Part shown: piece by piece, positions 1 to 8,950 of the stretch | How positions within the stretch are numbered: the stretch's first letter is position 1 | How the letters are laid out: each line of letters opens with the position of its first letter | Source of the DNA: Williamsia limnetica | GTDB taxonomy: Bacteria > Actinomycetota > Actinomycetes > Mycobacteriales > Mycobacteriaceae | Reading direction: 5' to 3' | Length of the DNA: 64,000 bases | Assembly: GCF_003217475.1 (NCBI RefSeq) | Contig: NZ_QJSP01000005.1 | Span: 124,001 to 188,000, forward strand | Position numbers and translations under genes: made by a program | Notes under the pieces: model-generated | What the model saw: the letters and a program-made list of their open reading frames with translations, nothing else | Database searches by the model: none | Told to the model about the DNA's origin: nothing

Positions 1-51
1 GCACTCGACAGAGGTGTCACCGGCGTCGATCCGAAATGGCCGTTCCGACAT
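1..51 (-). CDS. gcoB: GcoB-like reductase, first 17 codons (partial)
   Basis: Only the N-terminus is in the window. The ATG at 51 lies one base after the gcoA stop codon, so the two genes are almost certainly translated together. The visible residues (MSERPFRIDAGDTSVEC) fit the start of a plant-type ferredoxin domain. In known guaiacol O-demethylase loci the gene after gcoA encodes GcoB, a one-polypeptide ferredoxin/flavin/NADH reductase that feeds electrons to the P450. Identity is inferred mainly from that gene order, because the sequence runs off the window before any cysteine cluster. Confidence 0.6.
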   Translation of the reverse strand, partial: MSERPFRIDAGDTSVEC

Positions 52-52
52 C

Positions 53-1264
53 TCACACCTCCCAGGTGGTGTGCAGCGACGTCGGGCCGCGAAAACCCCA
101 GCCCCAGAACTCGACGTCGCTGTCGGTGTCTCGTTCGAGATTGGGGATGGACTCGAACAGCTCCTCCAGACCGATCCGGCACACGTGATTCGCGAAGTAG
201 ATGCCGGCACAGGCGTGGTTGCCTGCCCCGAATGCCAAGTGCGGCAACGGCGGGCGGGTGAGGTCGTAGTCCGAAGGCGCATCGTAGACGGTGGCGTCGT
301 GATTGGCGGATCCGTAGGACATCAAGACCACCGAACCTTCCGGAAGATCGATGCCGGCCACCTCGACGTCGCGCGTGCTGATACGCGCGGTTGCTGACCA
401 GATCGGTGAGGTCCAGCGCATTCCTTCAGCGATGGCCCGTGGGATCAGTCCTGGCTCGTCGACCACCTGCTCGAGTTGATCCGGCCTGGTGAACAAACCG
501 ACCAGTGTCGATGACATCGCATGCCCGGGTTCCTGCATCGCGCCGAGGAGGTAGACGTAGAGCGTCGGGTAGATGTAGTCGCGGTCGCGGGTCTGGCCGG
601 CCGGCATCCCGTCGTGGAGCCAGTGAGAGATGGCGCTGTCGTCGGGGCTGTCGATCCAGTTGTCGATCAGCGGGTCGACGATGGACCGGATCTCGCGTTT
701 GGCATCGTCGGCTTCAGCGAACCCCTCTGGATTGGTGAACTCGCCGTCCTCGTCGACACCGGCGTTGGTGAACGAGTTCGACAGTTTGTGGAACCACTCG
801 CGGAGTTTGTCGGAGCTCACCGTCTGAAGCCCGAGGAGATCACCGAGAGCGCGGACGCTGACCGGCTCGCAATAGTCCGCCACCAGCTCTGCACGGCCGT
901 TGTCCTCGATCCCGGCTAGGTACCGGCGAGCGATGGGTCGGACGAGGTCGTCGATCCAGCGGTCCACCTCCTGCGGCTGCAGGGCCGGATCGACCATCGA
1001 CCGGAGATCGTCGTGGATCGGGCCGTTCACCCCGATGACCGCGGGATGGCCGAACGTGCGTCCACCGGCCTTGGTGATGACGGCTTCGAAGTCCGGGCTC
1101 GTCGCTATCGACCGGCAGATCTCCGCAGTGGTTGCCACGTACGACCCGAGGACGGGCAGATAGGCCAATGGCGCCTCACTGCGCAGCCGCTCGTAGACCG
1201 GGTAGGGATTGCGCTCTAGTTCGGTCATCGTGATGTCGTCTATCCAGGACAAAGTGCTGGTCAT
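53..1264 (-). CDS. gcoA: Cytochrome P450 GcoA, aromatic O-demethylase (CYP255A)
   Basis: 403-residue cytosolic P450 that should O-demethylate guaiacol (2-methoxyphenol) to catechol and formaldehyde, using electrons from GcoB. The heme loop [10 protein letters not shown] places the cysteine ligand at residue 352. The I-helix carries the CYP255 variant GAMQEPGH instead of the usual AGxxT. Phe71, Phe165 and Phe391 match, with a constant offset of four, the three active-site phenylalanines remembered from Amycolatopsis GcoA (75, 169, 395), and the C-terminal [13 protein letters not shown] is nearly the same. Start chosen at 1264 because an AAGGAGA ribosome site lies just upstream; an upstream in-frame extension has no family counterpart. 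Followed one base later by gcoB. Confidence 0.93.
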   Translation of the reverse strand: MTSTLSWIDDITMTELERNPYPVYERLRSEAPLAYLPVLGSYVATTAEICRSIATSPDFEAVITKAGGRTFGHPAVIGVNGPIHDDLRSMVDPALQPQEVDRWIDDLVRPIARRYLAGIEDNGRAELVADYCEPVSVRALGDLLGLQTVSSDKLREWFHKLSNSFTNAGVDEDGEFTNPEGFAEADDAKREIRSIVDPLIDNWIDSPDDSAISHWLHDGMPAGQTRDRDYIYPTLYVYLLGAMQEPGHAMSSTLVGLFTRPDQLEQVVDEPGLIPRAIAEGMRWTSPIWSATARISTRDVEVAGIDLPEGSVVLMSYGSANHDATVYDAPSDYDLTRPPLPHLAFGAGNHACAGIYFANHVCRIGLEELFESIPNLERDTDSDVEFWGWGFRGPTSLHTTWEV

Positions 1265-1468
1265 CGCTGTCTCCTTGGCTGATGTGGAGGGTGCTCGGTG
1301 GAGCTGGTGTGACGAGACGGTAGGGGCCGCACAGCCGCCGGGGCGACACCCGATACGCGAGGTCGGTACAAATTGCGCGACGAATGTGATCTCCATCGCA
1401 CATCTGCTGGCACGGGCTGTGAATCGCGGGTTCAATCGGAGATGCAGCCGTAGCCCCGGTACGCACGA
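1265..1468. promoter_or_regulatory. Divergent gcoA / AraC-regulator promoter region
   Basis: This 204-base gap separates the divergent gcoA and AraC-type regulator genes and must hold both promoters. An imperfect inverted repeat, ATGTG-N10-CACAT, lies around 1386-1405 and could be a regulator half-site pair. No convincing -10/-35 pair was identified by eye. Confidence 0.45.
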
Positions 1469-2425
1469 ATGGAACCGAGAGCCCAGATGTCCCGACAGAG
1501 CAGCACCCACATCAGTGATTGGGAAGCCGCGCACCTGGCGGTCGAACAGGTGTACTTCCCCCATGAACTGGAGGCGTTGTCATCGCCCGACCTGTTGGCC
1601 CTGAACTTGCGGACCGTCGACCTCGGGCCGGTGACGATCGGACGCCTGAACTGGGGCACCGACGTCTCGATCGCGTGCGACTACCCGGGGGCGTACGAGA
1701 TCAACATCCCCCTCACCGGTCACCTCGACTCGCAGTCAGGATCGGCGAGCACAGTGTCCGAACCGGGACAGGCGACCGTCTTCACCGCCGGGCGGCCGTC
1801 GACCATCACCAGGTGGTCGGCGGATTGCCAGGTGGTCGGGGTGAAGTTCGAAGCCGATTACCTCGAGCGTGAAGCCGACCGGGTGCAGGCGACGGCGCTG
1901 CGGTCCCGATTGGTGCTCCCCGATCAGCTGGATCTGACCGGACCCGACGAACGCAGTTGGTTTGCGCTTGTCCGCGCGCTCACAGCGCAGCTGCGCGAAC
2001 CCGCCGACCTGTTGGCGAATCCTCTGGTGGGACCGCAGTTGGCCAGCGCAGTCACGACGGCATTCATCGTGGCGGTCTCCCCCGACACACCAGGAACCGG
2101 CCTTCGGCCGCGAATGGTCAAGAGAGTTCTCGATGCGCTTCATGACGATCCGGCCAGGGAATGGACGCTGGCCGACATGGCCGAGTTGGGTGGGTCGAGC
2201 GTGCGGCGACTGCAAGAAGGATTCGCCGAACACGTCGGGGCCAGCCCCACCGCGACGCTGCGAGACATCCGGCTCAGCCGGGCACACGCCGACCTCACCA
2301 TGCGAGGTGGTGCGACAACGGTGGCGGAAGTTTCTGCGCGATGGGGTTTTTCGAGCCCGAGCCGGTTCGCCGCGGCGTATCGTCGGCGGTTCGGCGAACC
2401 GCCCTCGCGCATATCCCGTTCCTGA
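1469..2425 (+). CDS. AraC-family transcriptional regulator, probably of gcoAB
   Basis: 318-residue DNA-binding regulator. Roughly residues 20-190 resemble the AraC-binding-like sensor domain (motifs EINIPLTGH and [10 protein letters not shown]). Residues from about 215 form the two helix-turn-helix AraC/XylS DNA-binding domain ([21 protein letters not shown], then [25 protein letters not shown]). It is divergent from gcoA with one shared intergenic region, the arrangement seen for GcoR regulators of guaiacol loci, so an aromatic-responsive activator is the likely role (inference). The start could be the ATG at 1469 or the one at 1487; neither has a strong ribosome site. Confidence 0.85.
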   Translation: MEPRAQMSRQSSTHISDWEAAHLAVEQVYFPHELEALSSPDLLALNLRTVDLGPVTIGRLNWGTDVSIACDYPGAYEINIPLTGHLDSQSGSASTVSEPGQATVFTAGRPSTITRWSADCQVVGVKFEADYLEREADRVQATALRSRLVLPDQLDLTGPDERSWFALVRALTAQLREPADLLANPLVGPQLASAVTTAFIVAVSPDTPGTGLRPRMVKRVLDALHDDPAREWTLADMAELGGSSVRRLQEGFAEHVGASPTATLRDIRLSRAHADLTMRGGATTVAEVSARWGFSSPSRFAAAYRRRFGEPPSRISRS

Positions 2426-2500
2426 GTCGAGTACAAGAATTCACGGGGCGATGTTCGAAACCATGGAATGTCCGGACCATCCGGCGTAGTTGTGTGAGAC

Positions 2501-3253
2501 ATGACTGATCTCTCAAGCAAGGCAAAGACGCTGCTCGAACTCCATCAGCCAGGCAACCCGGTGATCCTGCCGACGGTGTGGGACGCCTGGTCGGCAAACC
2601 TCGCCGTCTCCGCGGGCTTCACTGCGCTGACCGTCGGCAGCCATCCGGTGTCCGACTCGATCGGAAAGCCGGACAACGAAGGCATCACCTTCGACGAACT
2701 GACGACCCGCATCAAGCAGATCACCGACGCTGTCGACGTTCCGATCTCGGTCGACATCGAGGCGGGATACGGCGAAGACCCCAAGCGCCTCATCGAGGGC
2801 CTGATCACCGCGGGCGCCGTCGGCCTCAACATCGAGGACACCGTCCACAGTGAAGGTGGCCGCCTCCGCGAGGCCCAGGAGCACGCCGATTTCGTCGGTG
2901 CCCTGCGCGCGGCATCGGATGGGACCGATGTCCACGTGGTCATCAACGCCCGGACCGATCTGTTCGTCAAGCAGATCGGTGACGAATCCGATCGCGTCGA
3001 GCGGGCCATCGAGCGCCTGAAGTTGGCTGCTGCGGCCGGCGCCGACGTCCTCTACCCGGTGGGTTTCCACACTGATGAGGTCCAGAAGCGACTCACCGAC
3101 GAGCTGCCCCTACCCGTCAACGCCATCGGGCACCCGGTGAGCAACGAGAAGTCGGCCCTGGCTGCGCTCGGGGTCGCGCGCGTCAGTTTCGGCCCGCTGT
3201 TCCAGCTGGTGCTCGCCGAGCGCGCAAACGACGTCCTGGCTGCCTGGAAGTAG
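2501..3253 (+). CDS. Isocitrate lyase / PEP mutase superfamily protein
   Basis: 250-residue cytosolic TIM-barrel protein of the phosphoenolpyruvate mutase/isocitrate lyase superfamily. The metal-binding motif DIEAGYG starts at Asp85 and GLNIEDTV lies near residues 108-115. It lacks the cysteine-containing KKCGH-type loop of true isocitrate and methylisocitrate lyases, so it is more likely a phosphonomutase- or oxaloacetate-decarboxylase-like C-C lyase of unknown substrate. The gene stands alone, 75 bases after the AraC regulator and convergent with the next gene. Confidence 0.85.
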   Translation: MTDLSSKAKTLLELHQPGNPVILPTVWDAWSANLAVSAGFTALTVGSHPVSDSIGKPDNEGITFDELTTRIKQITDAVDVPISVDIEAGYGEDPKRLIEGLITAGAVGLNIEDTVHSEGGRLREAQEHADFVGALRAASDGTDVHVVINARTDLFVKQIGDESDRVERAIERLKLAAAAGADVLYPVGFHTDEVQKRLTDELPLPVNAIGHPVSNEKSALAALGVARVSFGPLFQLVLAERANDVLAAWK

Positions 3254-3335
3254 TTTCGACCTCTCACGCATCGTCCGGTGCGCCGCGCATCGGTTCAATC
3301 CGGTGCGCGACGCGCCAAGCCGTGCGCGAGGCTAC

Positions 3336-4457
3336 TTACGGCCGCGTGAGCTCGACCCGCTTGATCCTGTCGTCGCCGTCTGTCGGATCGCCGCGCCCGT
3401 CGGTGTTGTTGGTGAGGAACCACAACGACCCGTCGGGCGCGACGGCGACGTCGCGCAGCCGGCCGAACTCGCCCGCATAGAGGTCATCGCCGATAGCAGG
3501 GTCGCTGACCGGGACTGCGCGTAGGCGTTCACCCTTGAGGTTGGCGATATAGATAGTCTCCCCGGCGATCGTCATCCCGCTCGGGCTGGCGTCGTCGGGA
3601 CTCCACTGCTGGACCGGGTCGATGAAGATGTTGTCTCCGCTGACGTCTCCGTTCATCCCCTCCACCTCCGGCCAACCGTAATTTCCGCCGCGGGTGATCA
3701 CGTTCAACTCGTCCCACGTGTCCTGGCCGTACTCGGACGAGAACATCGTGCCGTCTGCCGCCCACGCCAGGCCTTGCACGTTGCGGTGGCCCGACGACCA
3801 GACGGGGTTGTTCGTAAAAGGGTTGTCGGCCGGAACCGAACCGTCCGGGTTCAGCCGCAGGATCTTTCCGGACAGACTGTTCAGATTCTGTGCGCTCGGC
3901 CGGTCCTGGGCGTCGCCGGTGGTGATGTAGAGCTTGTCGTCGGGGCCGAAGGCGATGCGTCCCCCGTTGTGCGTGCGGCCGCCGGGGATGCTCGCGATCA
4001 CCTCCTTGGGTGCGCCGAGGCCGAGGCTGCCCGCAGATCCGGTCAAGACGTAGCGTACAACCCGATTGTCACCGTCTGCGCTGGTGAAGTACACATAGAG
4101 CTCCCTGCCCTGCACCGCCAGCCCGAGAAGACCGCCCTCACCGGCGGGGGCGACGTCTGCGACCGCCCCGACGACACGGGTCGAGTTGCCGGTCACCTCG
4201 AGGATGTCGCCGGAGTCTCGTTCGCTGATCAGAGCAGTGTCATCGGCGAAGACGATCGACCAGGGTGCGTCGAGTCCCGTGACGAGATCTTCGGGAACCG
4301 CGTCGCGCTGCACCGCCGGTGGGGCAGCGGACGACGAGTAACCCGGCGGGTACGGGGTCCCAGACGTTGTCACCGGGCTGCTTCCGGAGTCGCTGCCGCA
4401 CCCGGCTATGAGGGTCGCTCCGGCTATCGACATGAGCAGTCCGGTTTTGTTTCGCAT
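3336..4457 (-). CDS. PQQ-dependent sugar (glucose/sorbosone) dehydrogenase-like lipoprotein
   Basis: 373-residue exported protein. A signal peptide ends in the lipobox LIAGC, so it should be a membrane-anchored lipoprotein. The rest is a six-bladed propeller of the GSDH family: APWSIVFADDTALISERDSG, EGGLLGLAV, GRTHNGGRIAFGPDDKLYITTGDA, GHRNVQGLAW and YGQDTWDELN are hallmark blade sequences, with the catalytic-type His in GGRTHNGG. The likely activity is oxidation of an aldose or related polyol with PQQ as cofactor; the substrate is unknown. The start at 4457 was chosen because it has AAGGCGG upstream and begins a proper signal peptide. Confidence 0.87.
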   Translation of the reverse strand: MRNKTGLLMSIAGATLIAGCGSDSGSSPVTTSGTPYPPGYSSSAAPPAVQRDAVPEDLVTGLDAPWSIVFADDTALISERDSGDILEVTGNSTRVVGAVADVAPAGEGGLLGLAVQGRELYVYFTSADGDNRVVRYVLTGSAGSLGLGAPKEVIASIPGGRTHNGGRIAFGPDDKLYITTGDAQDRPSAQNLNSLSGKILRLNPDGSVPADNPFTNNPVWSSGHRNVQGLAWAADGTMFSSEYGQDTWDELNVITRGGNYGWPEVEGMNGDVSGDNIFIDPVQQWSPDDASPSGMTIAGETIYIANLKGERLRAVPVSDPAIGDDLYAGEFGRLRDVAVAPDGSLWFLTNNTDGRGDPTDGDDRIKRVELTRP

Positions 4458-4645
4458 GGCCGCCTTAGGTAGGGGATGTCCGTTTCCGACCGTCACCGAA
4501 ACGGTACGCGAACCGCGCAAGGCACCTCTCACAGCGAATTGACGGTGGGTTCACATCTCACCGGTGGATTCGATGCAGGACGATGGGGAGCGATAGCGGA
4601 CCGGTCTCGCAGAAGAGGAGAATCGCCAGTGGTGGAGATGGCCTC

Positions 4646-6382
4646 GTGGAGTTGACGCTCGTCGGAGTGGTCGCGATCATCGCGATCGTCGCCGTGGCGG
4701 TCTTCGCCGGGCGTCTCGGTGTGGCCGCCCCGCTGCTGCTGGTGATCGTCGGCGTCGGCCTCAGTTTCGTCCCCGGGGTCCCGGACCTGGAGGTCCAGCC
4801 CGAGTTGATCCTCGCCGGGGTGCTGCCCCCGCTGCTCTATTCGGCGGCGGTGAACATGCCCGCCCAGGACTTTCGCCGCAACTTCAAACCGATCAGCGCA
4901 CTGGCTGTCGTTCTCGTCCTGGTCACGACCGTCGGGACCGGCTGGTTCTTTCACGCCCTCATCCCCGATATCGGCTGGCCGGCCGCCCTGGCGCTCGGTG
5001 CGGTGATCAGCCCTACCGACGCGGTGGCTGCAACGTCGGTCGGCAAGAAGCTCGGCCTGCCCTCCCGGGTGGTGGCGGTGCTCGAGGGTGAGGGCCTGGT
5101 CAACGACGCCTCGGCGCTGGTGTTGCTCCGCTCGGCGGTCGCCGCTCTGGGTGGCACGGTCACCCTCTGGGGGGTCGCGGGCGACTTCGTCTTCGCGGTC
5201 CTGGCGGCGGTGGTCGTCGGTGCGATCGTCGGCTACGTGAACGTGCGAATCCGTGGTCTGCTGAACGACTCGGTGCTGACCACCGCCATCTCGTTGGTCG
5301 TACCGTTCATCGCCTACATACCCGCCGAGGAGGTCGGCGCCTCGGGTGTACTCGCGGTTGTGGTCGCGGGCCTGATCACCGGGCACCTGGGATCGCGATA
5401 CCTGCGAGCGCAAGACCGGCTCGCAGAGACGACCAACTGGCGAACGCTGGCGTTCTTGCTCGAGGGCGCGGTGTTCCTGTTCATGGGGATGGAACTCAAG
5501 AAGGCCGTCGAACAAGTGCAGGAGAGCGAGTTCAGCACCTGGACCGCGGTGGCGATCGGCCTCGTCGCCTCCGCCATCGTGATCGCGCTCCGCATCGCCT
5601 TTGTCGGCCCCCTGGTCGGATTGCTCCGCCGCGACACCAGGCGTGCATCCGACGCGGTGTCGCGGCTCGACGACATCCAGGCTCGCCTCGACGCCCGAGA
5701 GCCCGACGAGCGGTTCACCCAGCGCAGGCTCGACTACATGGAGACGCGGATGGCCCGGGTCTCCGCCGATCTGGCGTTCCACCTCAACGAGACGCTCGGA
5801 TGGCGCGGCGGCGTGGTGCTCGGGTGGGCCGGGATGCGGGGCGCGATCACCGTCGCAGCCGCGCAGACCCTGCCCCAGGACACCCCACACCGGCCTCAGC
5901 TGATCCTGATCGCCTTTGTCGTCGCGGCGACCACCCTGCTGCTGCAGGGATTCACTCTGCCGAGCGTGATCAGGATGGCGAAGGTGGCCCCGGACGATCC
6001 GGAGCGGCTGCGCGACGAGTACTCGCAGCTGGTCACCGAATTGCAGGACGCCGCATCGCAGGCGCTGGCCGACCCAGCGGTGCTCGGTGGGGTGGGTGAG
6101 TCGATCCCGGACGTGGTGATCGATCTGGTGCGCGCCGACAGCATCGTCGGCCGGGTCAGATCGAGTCGCGAAGCCGCGGATGAGAAGGCCGCCGACGACA
6201 ACATGCGAGGCCGCGCGCAGTACTTCGCACTGCGGCTGCTGGTGTTGGCCGCCGAACGCGAGGCGCTGCTCAAAGCCAGAAAGCTCGGTGTCTACAGCTC
6301 GCAGTCGTTGACCCACGCGCAGAATCTGCTCGACCTCGAAGAAGCCCGACTCGAGCAACTCGACGACGACGAGTCGGACTGA
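4646..6382 (+). CDS. Na+/H+ antiporter, CPA1 family
   Basis: About 578 residues, with a membrane domain of some twelve helices followed by a hydrophilic C-terminal tail rich in charged residues. The CPA1 signatures are clear: LPPLLYSAAVNMP, the ion-binding stretch SPTDAVAATSVGKKLGLP and GEGLVNDASALVL. It should exchange Na+ (or K+) for H+ across the cytoplasmic membrane. A GTG start at 4646 is preferred because the product then begins directly at the first helix and GGAG precedes it; an in-frame ATG at 4583 would add 21 polar residues. The gene is convergent with the dehydrogenase gene, with a nested hairpin between. Confidence 0.87.
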   Translation: MELTLVGVVAIIAIVAVAVFAGRLGVAAPLLLVIVGVGLSFVPGVPDLEVQPELILAGVLPPLLYSAAVNMPAQDFRRNFKPISALAVVLVLVTTVGTGWFFHALIPDIGWPAALALGAVISPTDAVAATSVGKKLGLPSRVVAVLEGEGLVNDASALVLLRSAVAALGGTVTLWGVAGDFVFAVLAAVVVGAIVGYVNVRIRGLLNDSVLTTAISLVVPFIAYIPAEEVGASGVLAVVVAGLITGHLGSRYLRAQDRLAETTNWRTLAFLLEGAVFLFMGMELKKAVEQVQESEFSTWTAVAIGLVASAIVIALRIAFVGPLVGLLRRDTRRASDAVSRLDDIQARLDAREPDERFTQRRLDYMETRMARVSADLAFHLNETLGWRGGVVLGWAGMRGAITVAAAQTLPQDTPHRPQLILIAFVVAATTLLLQGFTLPSVIRMAKVAPDDPERLRDEYSQLVTELQDAASQALADPAVLGGVGESIPDVVIDLVRADSIVGRVRSSREAADEKAADDNMRGRAQYFALRLLVLAAEREALLKARKLGVYSSQSLTHAQNLLDLEEARLEQLDDDESD

Positions 6383-6389
6383 CCCCGTG

Positions 6390-6457
6390 CAAACCCAGTC
6401 AATGCAGGCAAACCCAGCTGCTGCAGCTACTGGTTCTGCCTGATCAGCCTGGGTTTG
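6390..6457. terminator. Nested double hairpin A (repeat family), bidirectional terminator
   Basis: Outer arms CAAACCCAG (6390-6398) and CTGGGTTTG (6449-6457) pair perfectly. Inside them GCAGGCA (6404-6410) pairs with TGCCTG (6437-6442), and AGCTG-CTG-CAGCT forms the tip. It lies between the convergent ends of the antiporter and dehydrogenase genes. The same two-storey design with the same CAAACCCA core recurs at 33596-33661 and 49541-49610. Confidence 0.75.
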
Positions 6458-6475
6458 TGGGGTGACGAACGAACG

Positions 6476-7414
6476 TCAGTAGCTGGCGTTCGGGTCGACC
6501 CGGGCGAGCATGTCATCGCCACCCGCAGCGAAGCGGCGCAGATTTTCCCCGACCCACGGTGCCAGCGTCCGGGTCAGTCCCGACGACGGATTCGCCACGT
6601 GCGGGGTGATGATCACGTTGGGCAGATCCCACAGCGGGTTGTCGGCGGCGGGCGGTTCGGGGTCGGTGACGTCGAGTGCGGCGCCCGCGATCTCGCCGTC
6701 GATCAGTGCCCGACGCAGGGCGTCTTCATCGACGAGTGGCCCGCGGGCGACGTTGATCAACCACGCGTGTGAGCGCATGGCCGCGAGCGTCTGCGCGTTG
6801 ATCAGGTGCCGGGTCTCGTCGGTCGACGGAGCCGCGAGTACGACGTGGTCGCACCGCGACCAGACCTCGTCGAGCCGATCGAACGACAACGTCTCCATCG
6901 CGCCGTCGACGTCCCTCCCGGAACGGTTCACTGCGATCACCGCGGCACCGCAGGCGGCCAGCCTCGGGATCAAGGAACGGGCGATGCCGCCCGCGCCGAT
7001 GATGGCGACCGTCGATCCGTGCAGGGAGCGCACCGATGTATCGATGGATTCTTTGTCCCAGTGCCGCAGCACAGCGGTGTTGATCTGGCGAAGGCCGGTC
7101 AACAGGAGCGCGAGTGCGTGTTCGGCGACGTTCTCCGCATAGAAGCCCGACGCGTTGGTCCAGATCCTCTTCTCGTCGAGCAAGCCGGCGTCAAGGAACG
7201 ATTCGATCCCGGCCAGGCGCAATTGCACCCACTCGATGTGATCGGGCAGTGGCTCCGGAAAGCCGGCGACGTCCCCCGTCCACACCAGCACCCGTGCGCC
7301 GTCGAGGTCCGTCAACTCGCCCCCGGCAGTGAGAACCGCTTCGGAGATGTACGGGTCGTTGTCCGGGAGCAGGGCAACCGGTATCGGTCCGCCGGATGTC
7401 GTGCCGGCAGTCAT
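6476..7414 (-). CDS. D-isomer-specific 2-hydroxyacid dehydrogenase
   Basis: 312-residue cytosolic NAD(P)-dependent enzyme that should reduce a 2-keto acid to the D-2-hydroxy acid or the reverse. The nucleotide-binding loop GAGGIARSL is followed by the basic NRSGRD stretch that often signals NADP preference. [14 protein letters not shown] and the late TPHVANPS carry the conserved Arg and His of the family. Its ATG overlaps the rnhA stop codon (ATGA at 7411-7414), so it is translated with rnhA. The substrate (glyoxylate, hydroxypyruvate or another) cannot be read from the sequence. Confidence 0.88.
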   Translation of the reverse strand: MTAGTTSGGPIPVALLPDNDPYISEAVLTAGGELTDLDGARVLVWTGDVAGFPEPLPDHIEWVQLRLAGIESFLDAGLLDEKRIWTNASGFYAENVAEHALALLLTGLRQINTAVLRHWDKESIDTSVRSLHGSTVAIIGAGGIARSLIPRLAACGAAVIAVNRSGRDVDGAMETLSFDRLDEVWSRCDHVVLAAPSTDETRHLINAQTLAAMRSHAWLINVARGPLVDEDALRRALIDGEIAGAALDVTDPEPPAADNPLWDLPNVIITPHVANPSSGLTRTLAPWVGENLRRFAAGGDDMLARVDPNASY

Positions 7415-7875
7415 ACAGGCTCCTTCAAGGTGCGGGCGGCAGAGGTCGCCAGTTCATCGGCGATCTCGTTGTACTTGTCGCCGGCATGGCCCTTGACCCA
7501 CCGCCACTCGACGTCGTGCCGCTCGCACTGGGCGATCAGCTCACGCCACAACTCACTGTTCTTGACGGGCTTCTTGTCCTTCGTCTGCCAACCGTTGGCC
7601 TGCCAGCCCGCAGCCCACTTCATGATGCCGTTCCGGACATAGGTGCTGTCGGTGTAGAGGATCACCGTCGACCGCTTGGTGACGGCCTCCAGTCCCTTGA
7701 TCGCGGCCGTCAGTTCCATCCGGTTGTTGGTGGTCGCGGGTTCGGGTCCGGAGATCCGCTTCTCGTGGTTCTTGTACCGCAGAACTGCGCCCCAGCCACC
7801 GGGTCCGGGATTGCCGAGGCATGCGCCGTCCGTCGAGATCTCGACCGGAATGGTCACATCGTTGTCGTCCGCCAT
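7411..7875 (-). CDS. rnhA: Ribonuclease HI
   Basis: 154-residue cytosolic endonuclease that cuts the RNA strand of RNA:DNA hybrids. The four catalytic carboxylates are present in order: Asp16 ([16 protein letters not shown]), Glu54 ([10 protein letters not shown]), Asp76 (YTDSTYV) and Asp140, with the flexible-loop His130 in [15 protein letters not shown]. Length and the basic protrusion around [11 protein letters not shown] match the single-domain E. coli-type enzyme. It overlaps the downstream dehydrogenase by four bases and is divergent from the nitronate monooxygenase gene. Confidence 0.96.
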   Translation of the reverse strand: MADDNDVTIPVEISTDGACLGNPGPGGWGAVLRYKNHEKRISGPEPATTNNRMELTAAIKGLEAVTKRSTVILYTDSTYVRNGIMKWAAGWQANGWQTKDKKPVKNSELWRELIAQCERHDVEWRWVKGHAGDKYNEIADELATSAARTLKEPV

Positions 7876-7921
7876 GGCGAGAAGGCTACCGTCGCCTCAG
7901 GACAAGATGAAGGAGGCCGTG

Positions 7922-8950
7922 GTGACCATGTTCGACCTACGCGAGCTCGACGCCCCGATCGTCGGCGCACCGATGGCAGGCGGTCCCAGTACACCGGCGC
8001 TCGCCGCCGCGGTCAGTGGAGCGGGCGGGCTCGGGTTCCTGGCCGGCGCCTTGCTGGGGGCGGACAAACTCGCCGCGGACATTGCCACCGCGAGGAACCT
8101 CACATCAGGCCCGATCGGTGTGAATCTCTTTGTGCCGCAGTTCGACACCGGGCGACCAGAGGAGATCGCCGGCTATGCCGAAGAACTCGCGGAGTTGGCC
8201 TCCCAGTTCGCGGTAGAACTCGGCGAGCCCCGCTACACCGACGACGACTACCCGGCGAAGATCGACGTGCTGCTCGACCTCCGACCCGATGTCGTCTCCT
8301 TCACCTTCGGCTGCGCGAGTGCCGACGACATCGGCCGGTTGCGGGCCGCAGGGATCACCACGGTGGCAACGGTCACGACTGTGGACGAAACCGAGATGGC
8401 CAAGGCCCGCGGAGTCGACGCGTTCGTCGCTCAGGGGCCGGGCGCCGGAGGTCATCGCGGCACGTTCGACCCGCTGGCCGAACCTGCGACAGACTCTCTC
8501 GAGGTCCTGCTCGCGGCGGTCCTCGAGCGCTCCGACGTGGTGATCGCGGCAGGTGGGATCGGCACCCCCGAAGACGTCGAACGGGTCGTGGGTCTCGGTG
8601 CGGTGGCCGCGCAGGTGGGAACGGCACTGCTGCTGAGCGACGAGGCCGGCACCAACCCGGTGTCGCGAGCAGCGCTGCAGGATAAGCAGTTCACAGAAAC
8701 CGCTGTCACCAAGTCGTTCTCGGGTCGCTACGCCAGAGGGCTCAAGAATCGGTTCATGGAGAACCACGAGAAGACGGCGCCGCTGGCGTACCCCCAGATC
8801 CACTACCTCACCGGTCCGTTGCGCCGAGCCGCGGTGAAGGCGGGCGATCCCCACGCGACCAACCACTGGGCGGGTACCGCCTTCGGCGAGGCTCGGCCCG
8901 GTGCCGCCGCCGCGATTGTCGAGGCACTGAGCAGCCGCATCCGTCGATGA
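7922..8950 (+). CDS. Nitronate monooxygenase (2-nitropropane dioxygenase family)
   Basis: About 342-residue FMN-binding TIM-barrel enzyme that oxidises alkyl nitronates such as propionate-3-nitronate to carbonyl compounds and nitrite. It shows IVGAPMAGGPSTPALAAAVSGAGGLGFL at the N-terminus, the family histidine in GAGGHRGTF, and the FMN-phosphate strand AAGGIGTPEDVERVVGLGA. The start is the GTG at 7922, five bases after AGGAGG; the ATG at 7928 is the alternative. The gene overlaps the following carrier gene by four bases (ATGA), so the two are probably co-expressed. Confidence 0.88.
   Translation: MTMFDLRELDAPIVGAPMAGGPSTPALAAAVSGAGGLGFLAGALLGADKLAADIATARNLTSGPIGVNLFVPQFDTGRPEEIAGYAEELAELASQFAVELGEPRYTDDDYPAKIDVLLDLRPDVVSFTFGCASADDIGRLRAAGITTVATVTTVDETEMAKARGVDAFVAQGPGAGGHRGTFDPLAEPATDSLEVLLAAVLERSDVVIAAGGIGTPEDVERVVGLGAVAAQVGTALLLSDEAGTNPVSRAALQDKQFTETAVTKSFSGRYARGLKNRFMENHEKTAPLAYPQIHYLTGPLRRAAVKAGDPHATNHWAGTAFGEARPGAAAAIVEALSSRIRR

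Noticed and set aside
1385-1405. Defined AraC-type operator before gcoA
   Set aside because: ATGTG-N10-CACAT is short and no second matching copy was found, so it is mentioned only as a possibility in the intergenic entry.
4529-6358. Long 609-codon minus-strand reading frame opposite the antiporter
   Set aside because: Its product is Arg/His/Asp-rich low-complexity sequence, the antisense shadow of a GC-rich gene; the plus strand has a clear antiporter.
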